Shown here: positions 17,911 through 26,140 of the stretch, piece after piece
How the letters are laid out: each line of letters starts with the position of its first letter
Numbering within the stretch: the stretch's first letter is position 1
Assembly: GCA_022823085.1 (NCBI GenBank)
Contig: JAJDXV010000002.1
Span: 1-64,000, forward strand
Length of the DNA: 64,000 nucleotides
Direction: 5' to 3'
Source of the DNA: Candidatus Poribacteria bacterium
GTDB taxonomy: Bacteria > Poribacteria > WGA-4E > WGA-3G
Notes under the pieces: generated by a model
Told to the model about the DNA's origin: nothing
Database searches by the model: none
Seen by the model: the letters and a program-made list of their open reading frames with translations, nothing else
Program-made: the position numbers and the translations under genes

Positions 17911-18321
17911 CTAATTATCTTCGTCTTCTCCAGAGCTTTCTGAACCTGCTGCCGGTAGTGAAGGGGCACCATCCGGTTCATTGCCCTGCGCCGTAAAACT
18001 TATCTCGGTACCCGTAGCCTCAGCGGTTTCATCTGATGCTGATGGCGCAAGAACAACCATCAACTCTTCGAGCCGTTCACGGATTTCGGAACGTTCTTGC
18101 GTCGTCGCTAACCTTTCGAGGTTAAGCGCCTCCTCAAGTTCGCTATTACGGGTTTCGAGTTCTTGAATATTGGCATCGCGTTGTAGGACATCGTTATTAA
18201 GACGCGCAATTTCAGCCTCCAGCTCGAGTTTCTCCGCTCTCAACTTCTGAACAGTCGAAATCGCAAGTTCAACATGATCTTCCAAAAGCGATACAATATT
18301 CTGTTCAAATGATTCAGACAT
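17911..18321 (-). CDS. Coiled-coil protein with acidic tail
   Basis: 136 residues. Residues 15-90 are one long heptad-patterned helix (STVQKLRAEKLELEAEIARLNNDVLQRDANIQELETRNSELEEAL when read across its heptads). The last 45 are disordered and acidic (ends SGEDEDN). A GAGGAG site lies 8 bases before the ATG. Size and composition recall ZapB-type division proteins, but no diagnostic motif is visible, so function is left open. Directly followed by the GT4 gene; a MITE lies 30 bp upstream. Confidence 0.75.
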   Translation of the reverse strand: MSESFEQNIVSLLEDHVELAISTVQKLRAEKLELEAEIARLNNDVLQRDANIQELETRNSELEEALNLERLATTQERSEIRERLEELMVVLAPSASDETAEATGTEISFTAQGNEPDGAPSLPAAGSESSGEDEDN

Positions 18322-18350
18322 ATTGGGTCTCCTCTAAGGTCATTTTTTCC

Positions 18351-18457
18351 ACTTACGCAAACCTCTTCGCTGGCGGTGTTTGAAGCTGCGGACCCGTTAC
18401 TCGGAACGGCACCCGTAGTTCTTGTTATATAGGTACTCATGAAAAGATGCGTAAGTC
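18351..18457. mobile_element. MITE-like element, family 1, copy b
   Basis: ACTTACGCAA at 18351 and the inverted TGCGTAAGT ending near 18457 bound about 107 bp of non-coding DNA with a central 'ccgttactcggaacgg' hairpin. The outer AGG/CCT is kept only on the right. It separates the glycosylase gene from the coiled-coil gene. Confidence 0.6.
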
Positions 18458-18506
18458 CTATTTGATATACGTTAATACTATTGTCTGATGGACTCACAGA
18501 TTACCA

Positions 18507-19400
18507 CTACAGTTGGGACTTCGTTTCAATGAGCGACAAGTGCTCGGCATCCGCCCAATTCGGGCATTCATGGACATAGTGAAAAAGATACTGCTGAGCG
18601 TAGCCGACACTATCCCCAAAATAGTTGTGAGCGAACTCACGTATCTCACGATGTGTCGCACGTCGGCGCAGATAAAGCGTCTCGAAAATCCGTTTTATCC
18701 AGACATCAATAGGGAGTGCCGCAAGATGACCAAGCGAAAACAGGCAGATACAGTCGGCAACCTTCTCGCCGATACCGTTTCGGCGCATCAACTCCTGTTT
18801 AGCCGCAGTATATGGCATTTGCTGCAGCGATGTAAGCGAAAGCGCGCCGCTCACAATCGCTTCTGCCGTATCCCTTAGATAATTGGCCCGGTAACCCGTG
18901 CCACAAGCAAGCAACGCATCCTCTGTCGCTGTTGCAAGCACATCCGGACTCGGAAAACTGTAATCCACGTACCCATCAAGCGTCAAACGTTCACTGAAAC
19001 GTTCAGACAACCTACGGATAATGCCACGAATCCGAGGAACATTGTTGTTCTGCGATAAGATAAACGATGCTATCGTTTCCCAGAGCTCTTGGTTCAAAAT
19101 GCGCATTCCCCAGAGCTTCTTAAGCGCACGGTGCATATAGGCATCCTTGCTGACACCAACAAGAATCTTTGGAACATCACGCACGATGTCAAGATAGTTA
19201 CGGAGGAATGGAACAAAATCGGCATCATCTTCGGCAGTGGAACTCTCAACATGCAAGGTCGTTCCGTCTTGCGATATTTTCAGAATCCGTCCCTCTACAA
19301 CACCGTAGTAGGCGTTATCTAAACGTTCCCAGCGAAATGACTGTCCCGATTCTAAAGTATATTTCAGACTAAAATCTGTCACATTCTGAATCTGGGTCAT
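18507..19400 (-). CDS. 8-oxoguanine DNA glycosylase (OGG1-like)
   Basis: 297 residues from the ATG at 19400. A 343-residue reading from 19538 would overlap the divergent ppiD promoter and adds a non-family sequence, so I reject it. Parts: OGG N-terminal domain (DFSLKYTLESGQSFRWERL), then the helix-hairpin-helix base-excision domain with NGIGEKVADCICLFSLGHLAALPIDVWIKR. This places the catalytic lysine (GEKVADC) and aspartate (PIDVW) correctly. It removes oxidised purines from DNA and cuts the strand by beta-elimination. No strong Shine-Dalgarno is seen. Confidence 0.85.
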   Translation of the reverse strand: MTQIQNVTDFSLKYTLESGQSFRWERLDNAYYGVVEGRILKISQDGTTLHVESSTAEDDADFVPFLRNYLDIVRDVPKILVGVSKDAYMHRALKKLWGMRILNQELWETIASFILSQNNNVPRIRGIIRRLSERFSERLTLDGYVDYSFPSPDVLATATEDALLACGTGYRANYLRDTAEAIVSGALSLTSLQQMPYTAAKQELMRRNGIGEKVADCICLFSLGHLAALPIDVWIKRIFETLYLRRRATHREIREFAHNYFGDSVGYAQQYLFHYVHECPNWADAEHLSLIETKSQL

Positions 19401-19498
19401 CTGTAGCACTAAGTCGTAATAAAAGTCTTTAGAATGATACGCTTGATATATAAGTATATAGCAAATTCCAAAAATTAGCAAATTTTTCTTGTGTTGCG

Positions 19499-19527
19499 TA
19501 GGTTCTACCCTTGAAAGGTAGGACCTA
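19499..19527. other. Imperfect hairpin upstream of ppiD promoter
   Basis: An 11-bp inverted repeat (TAGGTTCTACC and GGTAGGACCTA, one G-T pair) with a 7-base loop, lying between the divergent glycosylase and foldase genes and just before the ppiD -35. It could be an operator or a folded RNA start of the minus-strand gene. Confidence 0.4.
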
Positions 19528-19531
19528 TAAT

Positions 19532-19560
19532 TTGACATTCGTCTGCTTAATGCGTATAAT
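19532..19560 (+). promoter_or_regulatory. Consensus sigma-70 promoter for ppiD-like gene
   Basis: TTGACA (19532-19537), 17 bp, TATAAT (19555-19560). Both boxes match consensus exactly. The start codon is at 19606, giving a leader of about 40 bases with the AGGAG site at 19589-19593. Confidence 0.85.
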
Positions 19561-19605
19561 ATTTAACATCTGTAACCAGAAATCTGACAGGAGAACCTTT
19601 AAAAT

Positions 19606-21585
19606 ATGATTATCTTTCTACGCGAGAAGTTTATTGCACAACTCTTTATGTGGGTAATCGCCATCGTGTTCTTGGTAGGGACAGTGTTCCTCTACAGCAA
19701 CACACGTGGTGGCGGCGACGATTCTGAGGGTGAAGTCGTTCTCAGGGTCAATGATACAGAAATCAAGCGCGGAACGTTTGAACGTGCCGTCGCAGATGCC
19801 ATGGAATCCCAAAGGCAGAACCAGAGATTTGGCGGGCCACCTGATCGGGAACGTATCCAAAAAGAGGTCATTGACGGTTTGGTGCAACGAACCATTCTTG
19901 GAAGTACCGATATCGGTGAAACCGAAATAAAGAATTATATCCGAAGTGACGCAAGTCGAGTTGATCAGTACAATCTTTACCAACAGTGGGGTGTCGCGGA
20001 CATCTATGCCGACAATGTCCGTTATCAACTTAGTGTTAATGCGATACAAAATAGTATCCAGGCATTGGAATTGGTCACCGACACCGAAGCAGAACGCGCG
20101 TATCAACTTGAGGCGAATAAAGCAAAAGTTAAGTTTATTGAGTTCAAGTACAACGACTATGCATCAATCGTCGAAGTCGACGACGCAGAAGCAGAGACTT
20201 ATTTTCAAGAAAATCGAGACGACTACAACGTTGAAGAACAGATAAACATCAAATTTATCAGGGTCAATCCGGCGAACCTGGTTACCTTTGAAGAAGTAGA
20301 GACGTATTATAAAGAGAATCAGCAGGAATTTACGACACCGGAAGCGGTTAAAGCGCGCCATATCTTAAAAAAGTTCCCCGACAACGCGACGGATGAACAG
20401 AAGGCGGAAACCAAAACTGCGGCAGAGGAATTACTCAAAACCGTCAACGCCGAACTCGCTGCAGGTGCCGATTTCGCTGAACTGGCAACGAAGCATTCGG
20501 AGGGACCCTCCGCCGCAGAAGGCGGTGCTTTGCGAGGCAGGAATCCGAAACTACCACCCGGCGACTATTTCGCACGCGGCGATATGGTAAAACCTTTTGA
20601 AGAAGCCGCTTTTGATACACTCACCCCAGGAGAAGTCAGCGGCTTAGTCGAAACCAGTTACGGCTACCATATCATTAAATTAGAAGAGAAGAAGCCACCG
20701 GAAATTCAACCTTTTGCGCAAGCACAATTGGAGGTTGAACAAAAACTCGTTCAAGTGACGGGCGTTGACAAGGCGAAAGAGGTCGCCACGGATCTCCTTT
20801 ACGAAATCGAAATTCAGGATTACGATGCCGCACTTGCGCTTGAAAAGTATAAGCACCTTACCCTGACCGCAATGGAGACAGGATTTTTTACCCGAGATAC
20901 CGCCAATATCCCCCAGATTGGGGCGACGTGGAGTTATCAAGGCCTAATTGATGAACTTTTTGATATGGAAGTTAATGTGAGAAAGGTGATTGAGGTGAAG
21001 AAACCACGACAGCAAGAGGTGGAGACCTATTTAGTCGCGACTGTTCTCGGAAAAAAACCTGCTGCAATCCCGCCATTTGCCGAGATAAAAGCACAGGTAA
21101 TTGACGGGACAAGTAAGGTTGAGGGACTCCGAAAAGAGAAGGCGAAAACGCTCGTTTTCGAGGAGGCGCAGAGCCTCTTCAATCAACGGGCGGAGGCAGA
21201 ATCTCTCGACGACTTGCTGAAAAAGTATGAGGTGCCTGAAGGTTTAACCGCTGACAAATTCTCCGTTCAAGAGAGCAATCTGTTTGCACGAAGCGCGACC
21301 AGTGTTTACGTCGCTGGCATGGGGAATTCCGCAGAAGTTATGTTCGCAGCGTTTCAGATGGAACTTAATGACATCGCTGGACCTTTCAAAGGCGACAACG
21401 GCGTGTATATTGTTCAACTCGTTGAACGCGAGGAAGCGGATGTTGAGGCGTTCAGAATGGATCCAGCTGAAAAAGCCAGACACCGCCAAGCACTCGTCCA
21501 AACCAAGAAGCGTGAAACATTCGCGAACTGGTTCGCTTCACGCAAAGAAGCAAGTAAACTCTGGGTACATCAAGATTATCGTTAA
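19606..21585 (+). CDS. PpiD/SurA-like peptidyl-prolyl isomerase, membrane anchored
   Basis: 659 residues. One N-terminal membrane helix (FIAQLFMWVIAIVFLVGTVFLY) leaves the rest in the periplasm. A SurA-type chaperone region follows (about 45-190). The parvulin domain is about 248-355: VKARHILKKFPDN, ADFAELATKHSEGPSAAEGGALRG, FEEAAFDTLTPGEVSGLVETSYGYHIIKLEEKK. A second, degenerate parvulin-like region is near 545-610 (FQMELNDIAGPFKGDNGVYIVQLVERE). The layout is that of PpiD (E. coli 623 residues), which helps proteins leaving the Sec channel to fold. It probably serves the outer-membrane and surface proteins encoded here. Confidence 0.88.
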   Translation: MIIFLREKFIAQLFMWVIAIVFLVGTVFLYSNTRGGGDDSEGEVVLRVNDTEIKRGTFERAVADAMESQRQNQRFGGPPDRERIQKEVIDGLVQRTILGSTDIGETEIKNYIRSDASRVDQYNLYQQWGVADIYADNVRYQLSVNAIQNSIQALELVTDTEAERAYQLEANKAKVKFIEFKYNDYASIVEVDDAEAETYFQENRDDYNVEEQINIKFIRVNPANLVTFEEVETYYKENQQEFTTPEAVKARHILKKFPDNATDEQKAETKTAAEELLKTVNAELAAGADFAELATKHSEGPSAAEGGALRGRNPKLPPGDYFARGDMVKPFEEAAFDTLTPGEVSGLVETSYGYHIIKLEEKKPPEIQPFAQAQLEVEQKLVQVTGVDKAKEVATDLLYEIEIQDYDAALALEKYKHLTLTAMETGFFTRDTANIPQIGATWSYQGLIDELFDMEVNVRKVIEVKKPRQQEVETYLVATVLGKKPAAIPPFAEIKAQVIDGTSKVEGLRKEKAKTLVFEEAQSLFNQRAEAESLDDLLKKYEVPEGLTADKFSVQESNLFARSATSVYVAGMGNSAEVMFAAFQMELNDIAGPFKGDNGVYIVQLVEREEADVEAFRMDPAEKARHRQALVQTKKRETFANWFASRKEASKLWVHQDYR

Positions 21586-21624
21586 AAGTCAAGGATAGCC
21601 TTCAAAACATCCCACTTCCTTGCA

Positions 21625-21645
21625 GGCGGGGTTTGCAACCCCGCC
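21625..21645. repeat. 21-bp palindrome (REP-like), copy 1
   Basis: A perfect 9-bp stem (GGCGGGGTT) closed by a 3-base loop, between the convergent 3' ends of the ppiD-like gene and a sulfatase. The same stem recurs at 59894. It is probably a bidirectional terminator or a REP-type element. Confidence 0.7.
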
Positions 21646-21657
21646 ATTCCTCGGACA

Positions 21658-23103
21658 TCACAAATAGGGATAAGTAGCATCCGCTTGATAGTCCGGAAGC
21701 AGCGCATCATGGCGTTGTCCGGCTATAAGTTTTGTACCATCAGTAAAGCCTTCAGGACGGTCGCGGAGAAATTCGATTAAGCGATTACGCCACGGCGTTA
21801 AAAGGGATTCAGCCTCACTTGACCTTGCCAGATCGCTTGTTTCGTGCGGATCCTCCTGAAGGTTGAAGAGGTGTTCCTGTCCAGTTTGTGAGTACCAGAT
21901 GTACTTATGCCTGCCATCCGTTAGATAGTGGTTCCCATGTCTGTATTCGTAGCACCCAGAGTGTTCACCGTGTAGGCAGTCCCGTACGCTGTCTATCTCA
22001 CCGCGCATAATAGGCAGCAGGCTTTTGCCCGTACAAGTCTCAGGAATCTCAACCCCGGCTGCGTCCAGAATAGTCGGCATAATGTCTTGTAGACCGACCG
22101 GACTTTCGCAGACAGTCTCCTTCGGGTACCCCCATCTCGCCGGTGCCCGCATCAGGAAAGGCACGCGAGCGGACGCTTCGTAGGGCCAGGTCTTACGGTA
22201 CAGATTGTGATCACCTAACATCTCGCCGTGGTCTGAGGTAAAGATCACTAAGCAGTCTCTCAATCCACCAGCAGACTGAATCAGACGACCGATTTGATCG
22301 TCAATGAAATTGATCATCCCGTAATAAGCAGCGCGGGCGCATTGCATATCGTAAGCATCGAGACAAATTTCCCAAGCGTTTGGATCTAACCCTTTCTGTG
22401 AACCTTCAAATTCTGGTGCCCAGTCGCCGATTATAGGTGGCGGCAGCTCGCGTTCGATATAGCGTTGATAGTAATGAAGCGGCGGTGTCAACGGTGGGTG
22501 CGGGTCTATAAAAGAGATATTGAGAAAGAACGGCGCAGTCGGGTCCCGTTTTCGTAGAAAATCCAAGGCACGGTCGATACACCAGAAAGTGTGCATCTGT
22601 TCTTCAGGAAGATGATGCGGACGACCGACCCAGCCGTTAGCAGAAACACCATGCGCCATACCCGGATCGAGGTCGTTCCGACGATGATACTGCTGCAACC
22701 ACGCAACGTAATCATTGTTGTTTCCACGAGTGGCATCCGCCAACTGGATATGATTGAAACCATACCGCTTACGCGGCGGATTCAGATGGAGTTTACCGAT
22801 CATTTCGGTCTGATAACCGGCTGTGGACAATTCACCCGCTAAGGTGTGCGGCGGATCCCACTGGGCACCTCTATAGCCGACAGCACCGTTAGCCGCTGGC
22901 GCAGTGCCAGTCATCAAACCGCGTCTGGCAGGAATACAACTCGGACACTCAGCATATCCGCGACGGAAATGTGTACCTGAGCGACCGATCCAGTCCAAGT
23001 TCGGTGTTTGTAAGCAATCAGGACCATCAGGATCCAATCCCAGACAATCACCACGTTGTTGGTCAGTCGTGATTAAAAGGACGTTCGGGCGTGGATTCGG
23101 CAT
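21658..23103 (-). CDS. Type I sulfatase (formylglycine-dependent)
   Basis: 481 residues. The calcium-site start NVLLITTDQQRGD and the maturation motif C56-I-P-A-R60 (in CPSCIPARRGLMTG) mark a cysteine-type sulfatase activated to formylglycine. 'GKLHLNPPRKRYGFNHI' and 'VIFTSDHGEMLGDHNLYRKTWPYE' complete the active site. The DHGEMLGDH form is shared by choline-sulfatases and several glycan sulfatases, so the substrate is not fixed. No secretion signal is evident. Expression is leftward; the 3' end faces the palindrome at 21625. Confidence 0.9.
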   Translation of the reverse strand: MPNPRPNVLLITTDQQRGDCLGLDPDGPDCLQTPNLDWIGRSGTHFRRGYAECPSCIPARRGLMTGTAPAANGAVGYRGAQWDPPHTLAGELSTAGYQTEMIGKLHLNPPRKRYGFNHIQLADATRGNNNDYVAWLQQYHRRNDLDPGMAHGVSANGWVGRPHHLPEEQMHTFWCIDRALDFLRKRDPTAPFFLNISFIDPHPPLTPPLHYYQRYIERELPPPIIGDWAPEFEGSQKGLDPNAWEICLDAYDMQCARAAYYGMINFIDDQIGRLIQSAGGLRDCLVIFTSDHGEMLGDHNLYRKTWPYEASARVPFLMRAPARWGYPKETVCESPVGLQDIMPTILDAAGVEIPETCTGKSLLPIMRGEIDSVRDCLHGEHSGCYEYRHGNHYLTDGRHKYIWYSQTGQEHLFNLQEDPHETSDLARSSEAESLLTPWRNRLIEFLRDRPEGFTDGTKLIAGQRHDALLPDYQADATYPYL

Positions 23104-23161
23104 TGTAAACTCCAGATCAAAAAATTAGGTTACAAGCATCAAGATTTGCGTCTGTCCTACA

Positions 23162-24229
23162 TTAATTGAGAATATCGTAGAAAAAGTTGCGACGTTTTGG
23201 CGTGTATCCGAGCTCCGCTATCGTACGCTCAATTTCCTCAATCGGCATGCAGTAGACGGTCCCGGCTTTGCTGACAACGTTCTCTTCTATCATTGTGCCA
23301 CCCATATCGTTGGCACCGAACTTAAGCGATAGCTGCCCGATCTTCGGACCTTGCGTTACCCATGAGGATTGGAAGTTCTCAAAATTATCTAAGAACAGTC
23401 GCGAGATAGCAAGTGTTTTCAGGTATTCAAAGCTACCCGCAGGTGGAATATGTTCCATCCGGGTATTAGCCGGTTGCAGAGACCAGCAGATAAAAGCAGT
23501 AAATCCGCCGGTTTCATCTTGCAAATCGCGGAGACGGACGAGATGTTCAACACGTTCCGCGTAACTCTCTACGTGACCATACATCATTGTCGCGCTTGAT
23601 TTAAGACCCACAAGATGGCCTTGGCGCATCACTTCGAGCCATTCGTCAGCCGTACATTTTTTCGGACTGATCTCATCACGGGCATGATCGGTGAGGATCT
23701 CCGCACCACCGCCCGGTATTGAATCGAGCCCGGCATCCCGCAAGCGTCCGAGCGTTTCACGCAACGGCATACGATTTATCTTCGCGAACCAGTCTAATTC
23801 CGGGGGCGAGAAACCGTGAATATGAATCCTGTAGTTCGATTTGATCCAACGGAGGAGATCTTCGTACCAATCGAGTTTCAGTTTCGGATGTAAACCACCC
23901 TGCATGAGAATTAACTCGCCACCGAGATCAAGGGTCTCCTGAATCTTCTTGCCTAATTCGTCGCGTTCCATCACGTAAGCGTCCGGGTCCTGACGGTGGC
24001 GATAAAACGCACAGAAGTCGCAATCGACATAGCACCAGTTGGTATAGTTGATGTTCCGGTCAACGATGTAGGTAACATAACCTTCGGGATGCTTCCGTTG
24101 CCGGATAACATCCGCCGTATGTCCCAAGGCGAGAAGATCGTGGCTCTTGAAAAGCGCGAGGCAGTCATCAAAGTCTAAGCGTTCGCCAGCAAGCGATTTT
24201 TCGAGGATTGGCTGGATGTATCTATCCAT
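23162..24229 (-). CDS. mqnC: Dehypoxanthine futalosine cyclase, radical SAM (menaquinone synthesis)
   Basis: 355 residues, full length. The 4Fe-4S radical-SAM motif is in DRNINYTNWCYVDCDFCAFYRHR (C-x3-C-x2-C). 'LMQGGLHPKLKLDWYEDLLRWIK', 'IHGFSPPE' and 'GLDSIPGGGAEIL' match MqnC rather than MqnE or CofH. The enzyme cyclises dehypoxanthine futalosine in the futalosine route to menaquinone, so the cell respires with menaquinone. No other mqn gene is near. It has its own promoter at 24265-24293. Confidence 0.9.
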   Translation of the reverse strand: MDRYIQPILEKSLAGERLDFDDCLALFKSHDLLALGHTADVIRQRKHPEGYVTYIVDRNINYTNWCYVDCDFCAFYRHRQDPDAYVMERDELGKKIQETLDLGGELILMQGGLHPKLKLDWYEDLLRWIKSNYRIHIHGFSPPELDWFAKINRMPLRETLGRLRDAGLDSIPGGGAEILTDHARDEISPKKCTADEWLEVMRQGHLVGLKSSATMMYGHVESYAERVEHLVRLRDLQDETGGFTAFICWSLQPANTRMEHIPPAGSFEYLKTLAISRLFLDNFENFQSSWVTQGPKIGQLSLKFGANDMGGTMIEENVVSKAGTVYCMPIEEIERTIAELGYTPKRRNFFYDILN

Positions 24230-24264
24230 TTTAAAGTCCTTCAGTGTATAATACTAATACTCCA

Positions 24265-24293
24265 ATTCTAACATTTTTGGGACAGTTTGTCAA
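24265..24293 (-). promoter_or_regulatory. Sigma-70 promoter for mqnC
   Basis: Minus strand TTGACA (24293-24288), 17 bp, TAGAAT (24270-24265), about 30 bases before the mqnC ATG. It stands nearly back to back with the rpoZ promoter at 24312. Confidence 0.75.
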
Positions 24294-24311
24294 CTTTTCT
24301 GTTAATTTAAC

Positions 24312-24339
24312 TTGACTTTTGTGAGAAATTTGGTATAAT
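24312..24339 (+). promoter_or_regulatory. Sigma-70 promoter for rpoZ
   Basis: TTGACT (24312-24317), 16 bp, TATAAT (24334-24339). The transcript would carry a leader of about 90 bases with the hairpin at 24363. Confidence 0.7.
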
Positions 24340-24362
24340 TATTATGGTGGAATAGAGAGGTA

Positions 24363-24383
24363 GGCGCGCTTTGGAAGCGCGCC
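24363..24383. repeat. 9-3-9 hairpin in the rpoZ leader
   Basis: Perfect 9-bp stem GGCGCGCTT with a 3-base loop. It is followed by a second pairing, CCGATT (24382-24387) with AATCGG (24402-24407). The size and layout equal the palindromes at 21625 and 59894, although the sequence differs. Confidence 0.55.
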
Positions 24384-24435
24384 GATTGATGATACGTCGT
24401 TAATCGGCATTCAATCTGCTATAAGGAGAGATATA

Positions 24436-24780
24436 ATGAGTGAAGTCGTTTACAACGAAAACTTGGTGAAAACAGAAAAAAATAAGTATCGTGCAGTGAA
24501 TATTATTGCGCAACGCGCCAGAGATATAAACGCAAACGGCTTACCCTTCGCACCTTCAAGCACGACAGATAAAAAGAAAAAACCGGTTGCCGTTGCGACG
24601 GAAGAGTTGGTTGAAGGGAAACTCCGGTTTAAAAAGACTGAAGAAAACGTGCCTGTCTCCAAAACGCCTTCGATTTTTACGGACCCTGAGGTGTCCGATG
24701 ATGAGGACGGCATATTCGATGAAGAACTCATTGAACACGGACAAGATACGGAGATGGAGGAGCGAGAAGAGGGGATCTAA
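24436..24780 (+). CDS. rpoZ: RNA polymerase omega subunit with acidic C-terminal tail
   Basis: 114 residues. The omega core is seen in KYRAVNIIAQRARDINANG and KKPVAVATEELVEGKLRF, the two conserved helices that clamp the beta' C-terminus. Residues 75-114 form an extra, strongly acidic tail (DPEVSDDEDGIFDEELIEHG...EEREEGI), longer than the roughly 70-90 residues typical of omega. AAGGAGAG lies 6 bases before the ATG. It stands alone with its own promoter, and the tRNA cluster begins about 110 bp downstream. Confidence 0.85.
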   Translation: MSEVVYNENLVKTEKNKYRAVNIIAQRARDINANGLPFAPSSTTDKKKKPVAVATEELVEGKLRFKKTEENVPVSKTPSIFTDPEVSDDEDGIFDEELIEHGQDTEMEEREEGI

Positions 24781-24853
24781 CACTGACGAGGTGTCAGACT
24801 GAAATTCCTAAGAATCCTATCCGAAAACCGCGTACAAAAAAAATTAAAATCAC

Positions 24854-24882
24854 TTGACAACCTGCGCTAAAGTGTGTATAAT
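24854..24882 (+). promoter_or_regulatory. Consensus promoter of the tRNA-rpmG-secE-nusG cluster
   Basis: TTGACA (24854-24859), 17 bp, TATAAT (24877-24882), ending 11 bases before tRNA-Thr. Confidence 0.85.
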
Positions 24883-24893
24883 TATAAAGTGTT

Positions 24894-24965
24894 GCTGACG
24901 TGGCTCAATGGTAGAGCAAGTGATTTGTAATCACTAGGTTGGAGGTTCGATTCCTCTCGTCAGCT
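24894..24965 (+). tRNA. tRNA-Thr (anticodon TGT)
   Basis: 72 nt. Acceptor GCTGACG/CGTCAGC; anticodon stem AGTGA/TCACT with loop TTTGTAA; T arm GAGG-TTCGATT-CCTC. CCA is not encoded. First of four tRNAs in one unit. Confidence 0.95.
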
Positions 24966-24975
24966 TTCTAATAAC

Positions 24976-25057
24976 GGGGGTATGCTTGAGCGGTCAAAAA
25001 GGGCAGACTGTAAATCTGTTGGCTATGCCTACGGTGGTTCGAATCCATCTGCCCCCA
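24976..25057 (+). tRNA. tRNA-Tyr (anticodon GTA)
   Basis: 82 nt with a class II variable arm. Acceptor GGGGGTA/TGCCCCC; anticodon loop CTGTAAA; T loop TTCGAAT. Discriminator A; no CCA. Confidence 0.95.
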
Positions 25058-25147
25058 TCAACGGTCCTTTAGGACCGAAGCAGCGTAAAAAGCAGGATAG
25101 CAGATCGCTACCAGAGAGCGACATGTTGCCTGCACCACTGGCCTTAT

Positions 25148-25220
25148 GCGGGAGTAGCTCAGCTGGTAGAGCATTGGCCTTCCAAGCCATGCGTCGCGGG
25201 TTCGAATCCCGTCTCCCGCT
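25148..25220 (+). tRNA. tRNA-Gly (anticodon TCC)
   Basis: 73 nt. Acceptor GCGGGAG/CTCCCGC; anticodon loop CTTCCAA; T arm CGGG-TTCGAAT-CCCG. Confidence 0.95.
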
Positions 25221-25238
25221 TGTTGAATACCGATTTTT

Positions 25239-25314
<76 letters not shown>

Positions 25315-25359
25315 CTTGTCGAATACCAATTACGGAACTCCGAAAAATAGGGTAGTATT

Positions 25360-25512
25360 ATGCCGAGAGACATTGTAACTTTAGCATGTGATGTATGTAG
25401 CCAACGCAATTATGTGACGACACGGAACCGGCGGACACAGCAATCTCGCTATGAACGCAAGAAATATTGTCGGTTTTGCCGGAAACATACACTTCATAAA
25501 GAGACACGCTAA
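25360..25512 (+). CDS. rpmG: Large-subunit ribosomal protein L33
   Basis: 50 residues: begins MPRDIVTLACDVCSQRNYVTT and ends CRFCRKHTLHKETR. The two cysteine pairs (C-D-V-C and C-R-F-C) form the zinc ribbon of the zinc-binding (C+) L33 type. It lies between tRNA-Thr and tRNA-Trp, in the conserved rpmG-trnW-secE-nusG order. Confidence 0.95.
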   Translation: MPRDIVTLACDVCSQRNYVTTRNRRTQQSRYERKKYCRFCRKHTLHKETR

Positions 25513-25584
25513 CTTTTTCACAACGGCACTGAATAATGTCGCATCAAACGCTGAATAAATCTGTGCCACACAACGAAAGCTTAC

Positions 25585-25658
25585 AGGCCAGTAGCTCCAA
25601 CTGGTAGAGCGTCGGTCTCCAAAACCGAATGTTGGGGGTTCGAATCCCTCCTGGCCTG
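25585..25658 (+). tRNA. tRNA-Trp (anticodon CCA)
   Basis: 74 nt. Acceptor AGGCCAG/CTGGCCT; anticodon stem TCGGT/ACCGA with loop CTCCAAA; T loop TTCGAAT; discriminator G. It sits between rpmG and secE, as in many bacteria. Confidence 0.95.
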
Positions 25659-25670
25659 CCTTTTATTCTT

Positions 25671-26090
25671 ATGATAACTCGCGTAAAAAAATATCTTCAG
25701 GGAATCCATCTCGAATGGCAGAAGGTCTCTAAACCCGATATGAAAGAGGTTCAGGGTAGCACGATTACTGTCATGGTTGCCACCGCGCTTTTGGGATTTT
25801 ATATCGGCATCATTGACGGCAATCCTGCTTTCCCCGCATGGAATAACCCTTTAAGCTGGATTTTTCTACTCGCTCTCCCCATCCTTGTGTTCCTTATTGT
25901 GAAAAGTTGGGAAGACCACTCACAGAGAGAGAGAAATCCTGAGGCTGTCATTCCGAGTAATCGGAAGGTCATCGCCGCAGCAGTCGCCGCAATCCCCTTA
26001 ATCGCAGTAATCGTCAGCCAATACGCACTCAACAATACGCTTGAAGGGTTCGGAATGGCTTTTCTTAGAACCCTTTTTATTCGTAGCTAA
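25671..26090 (+). CDS. secE: Preprotein translocase subunit SecE, with extra membrane segments
   Basis: 139 residues from the ATG at 25671; the longer frame begins inside tRNA-Trp and is rejected. The SecE core is the amphipathic helix VKKYLQGIHLEWQKVSKPDMKEV followed by a membrane helix (STITVMVATALLGFYIGIIDG). It stabilises SecY in the Sec channel. Most short SecE proteins end there, but here two further hydrophobic helices follow (LSWIFLLALPILVFLIVKSW and KVIAAAVAAIPLIAVIVSQYAL). E. coli SecE also has three helices but carries the extras before the core. Position between trnW and nusG supports the call. Confidence 0.8.
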   Translation: MITRVKKYLQGIHLEWQKVSKPDMKEVQGSTITVMVATALLGFYIGIIDGNPAFPAWNNPLSWIFLLALPILVFLIVKSWEDHSQRERNPEAVIPSNRKVIAAAVAAIPLIAVIVSQYALNNTLEGFGMAFLRTLFIRS

Positions 26091-26140
26091 CGTTCCAAGG
26101 CACGCGGAGCATAGCGCAAGAACACTGGTGGATTCAGAAT

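Noticed and set aside
19401..19538. Upstream start for the DNA glycosylase
   Set aside because: Those codons overlap the divergent consensus promoter and hairpin and encode sequence unlike the family.
25629..25670. Upstream start for secE
   Set aside because: It begins inside tRNA-Trp.
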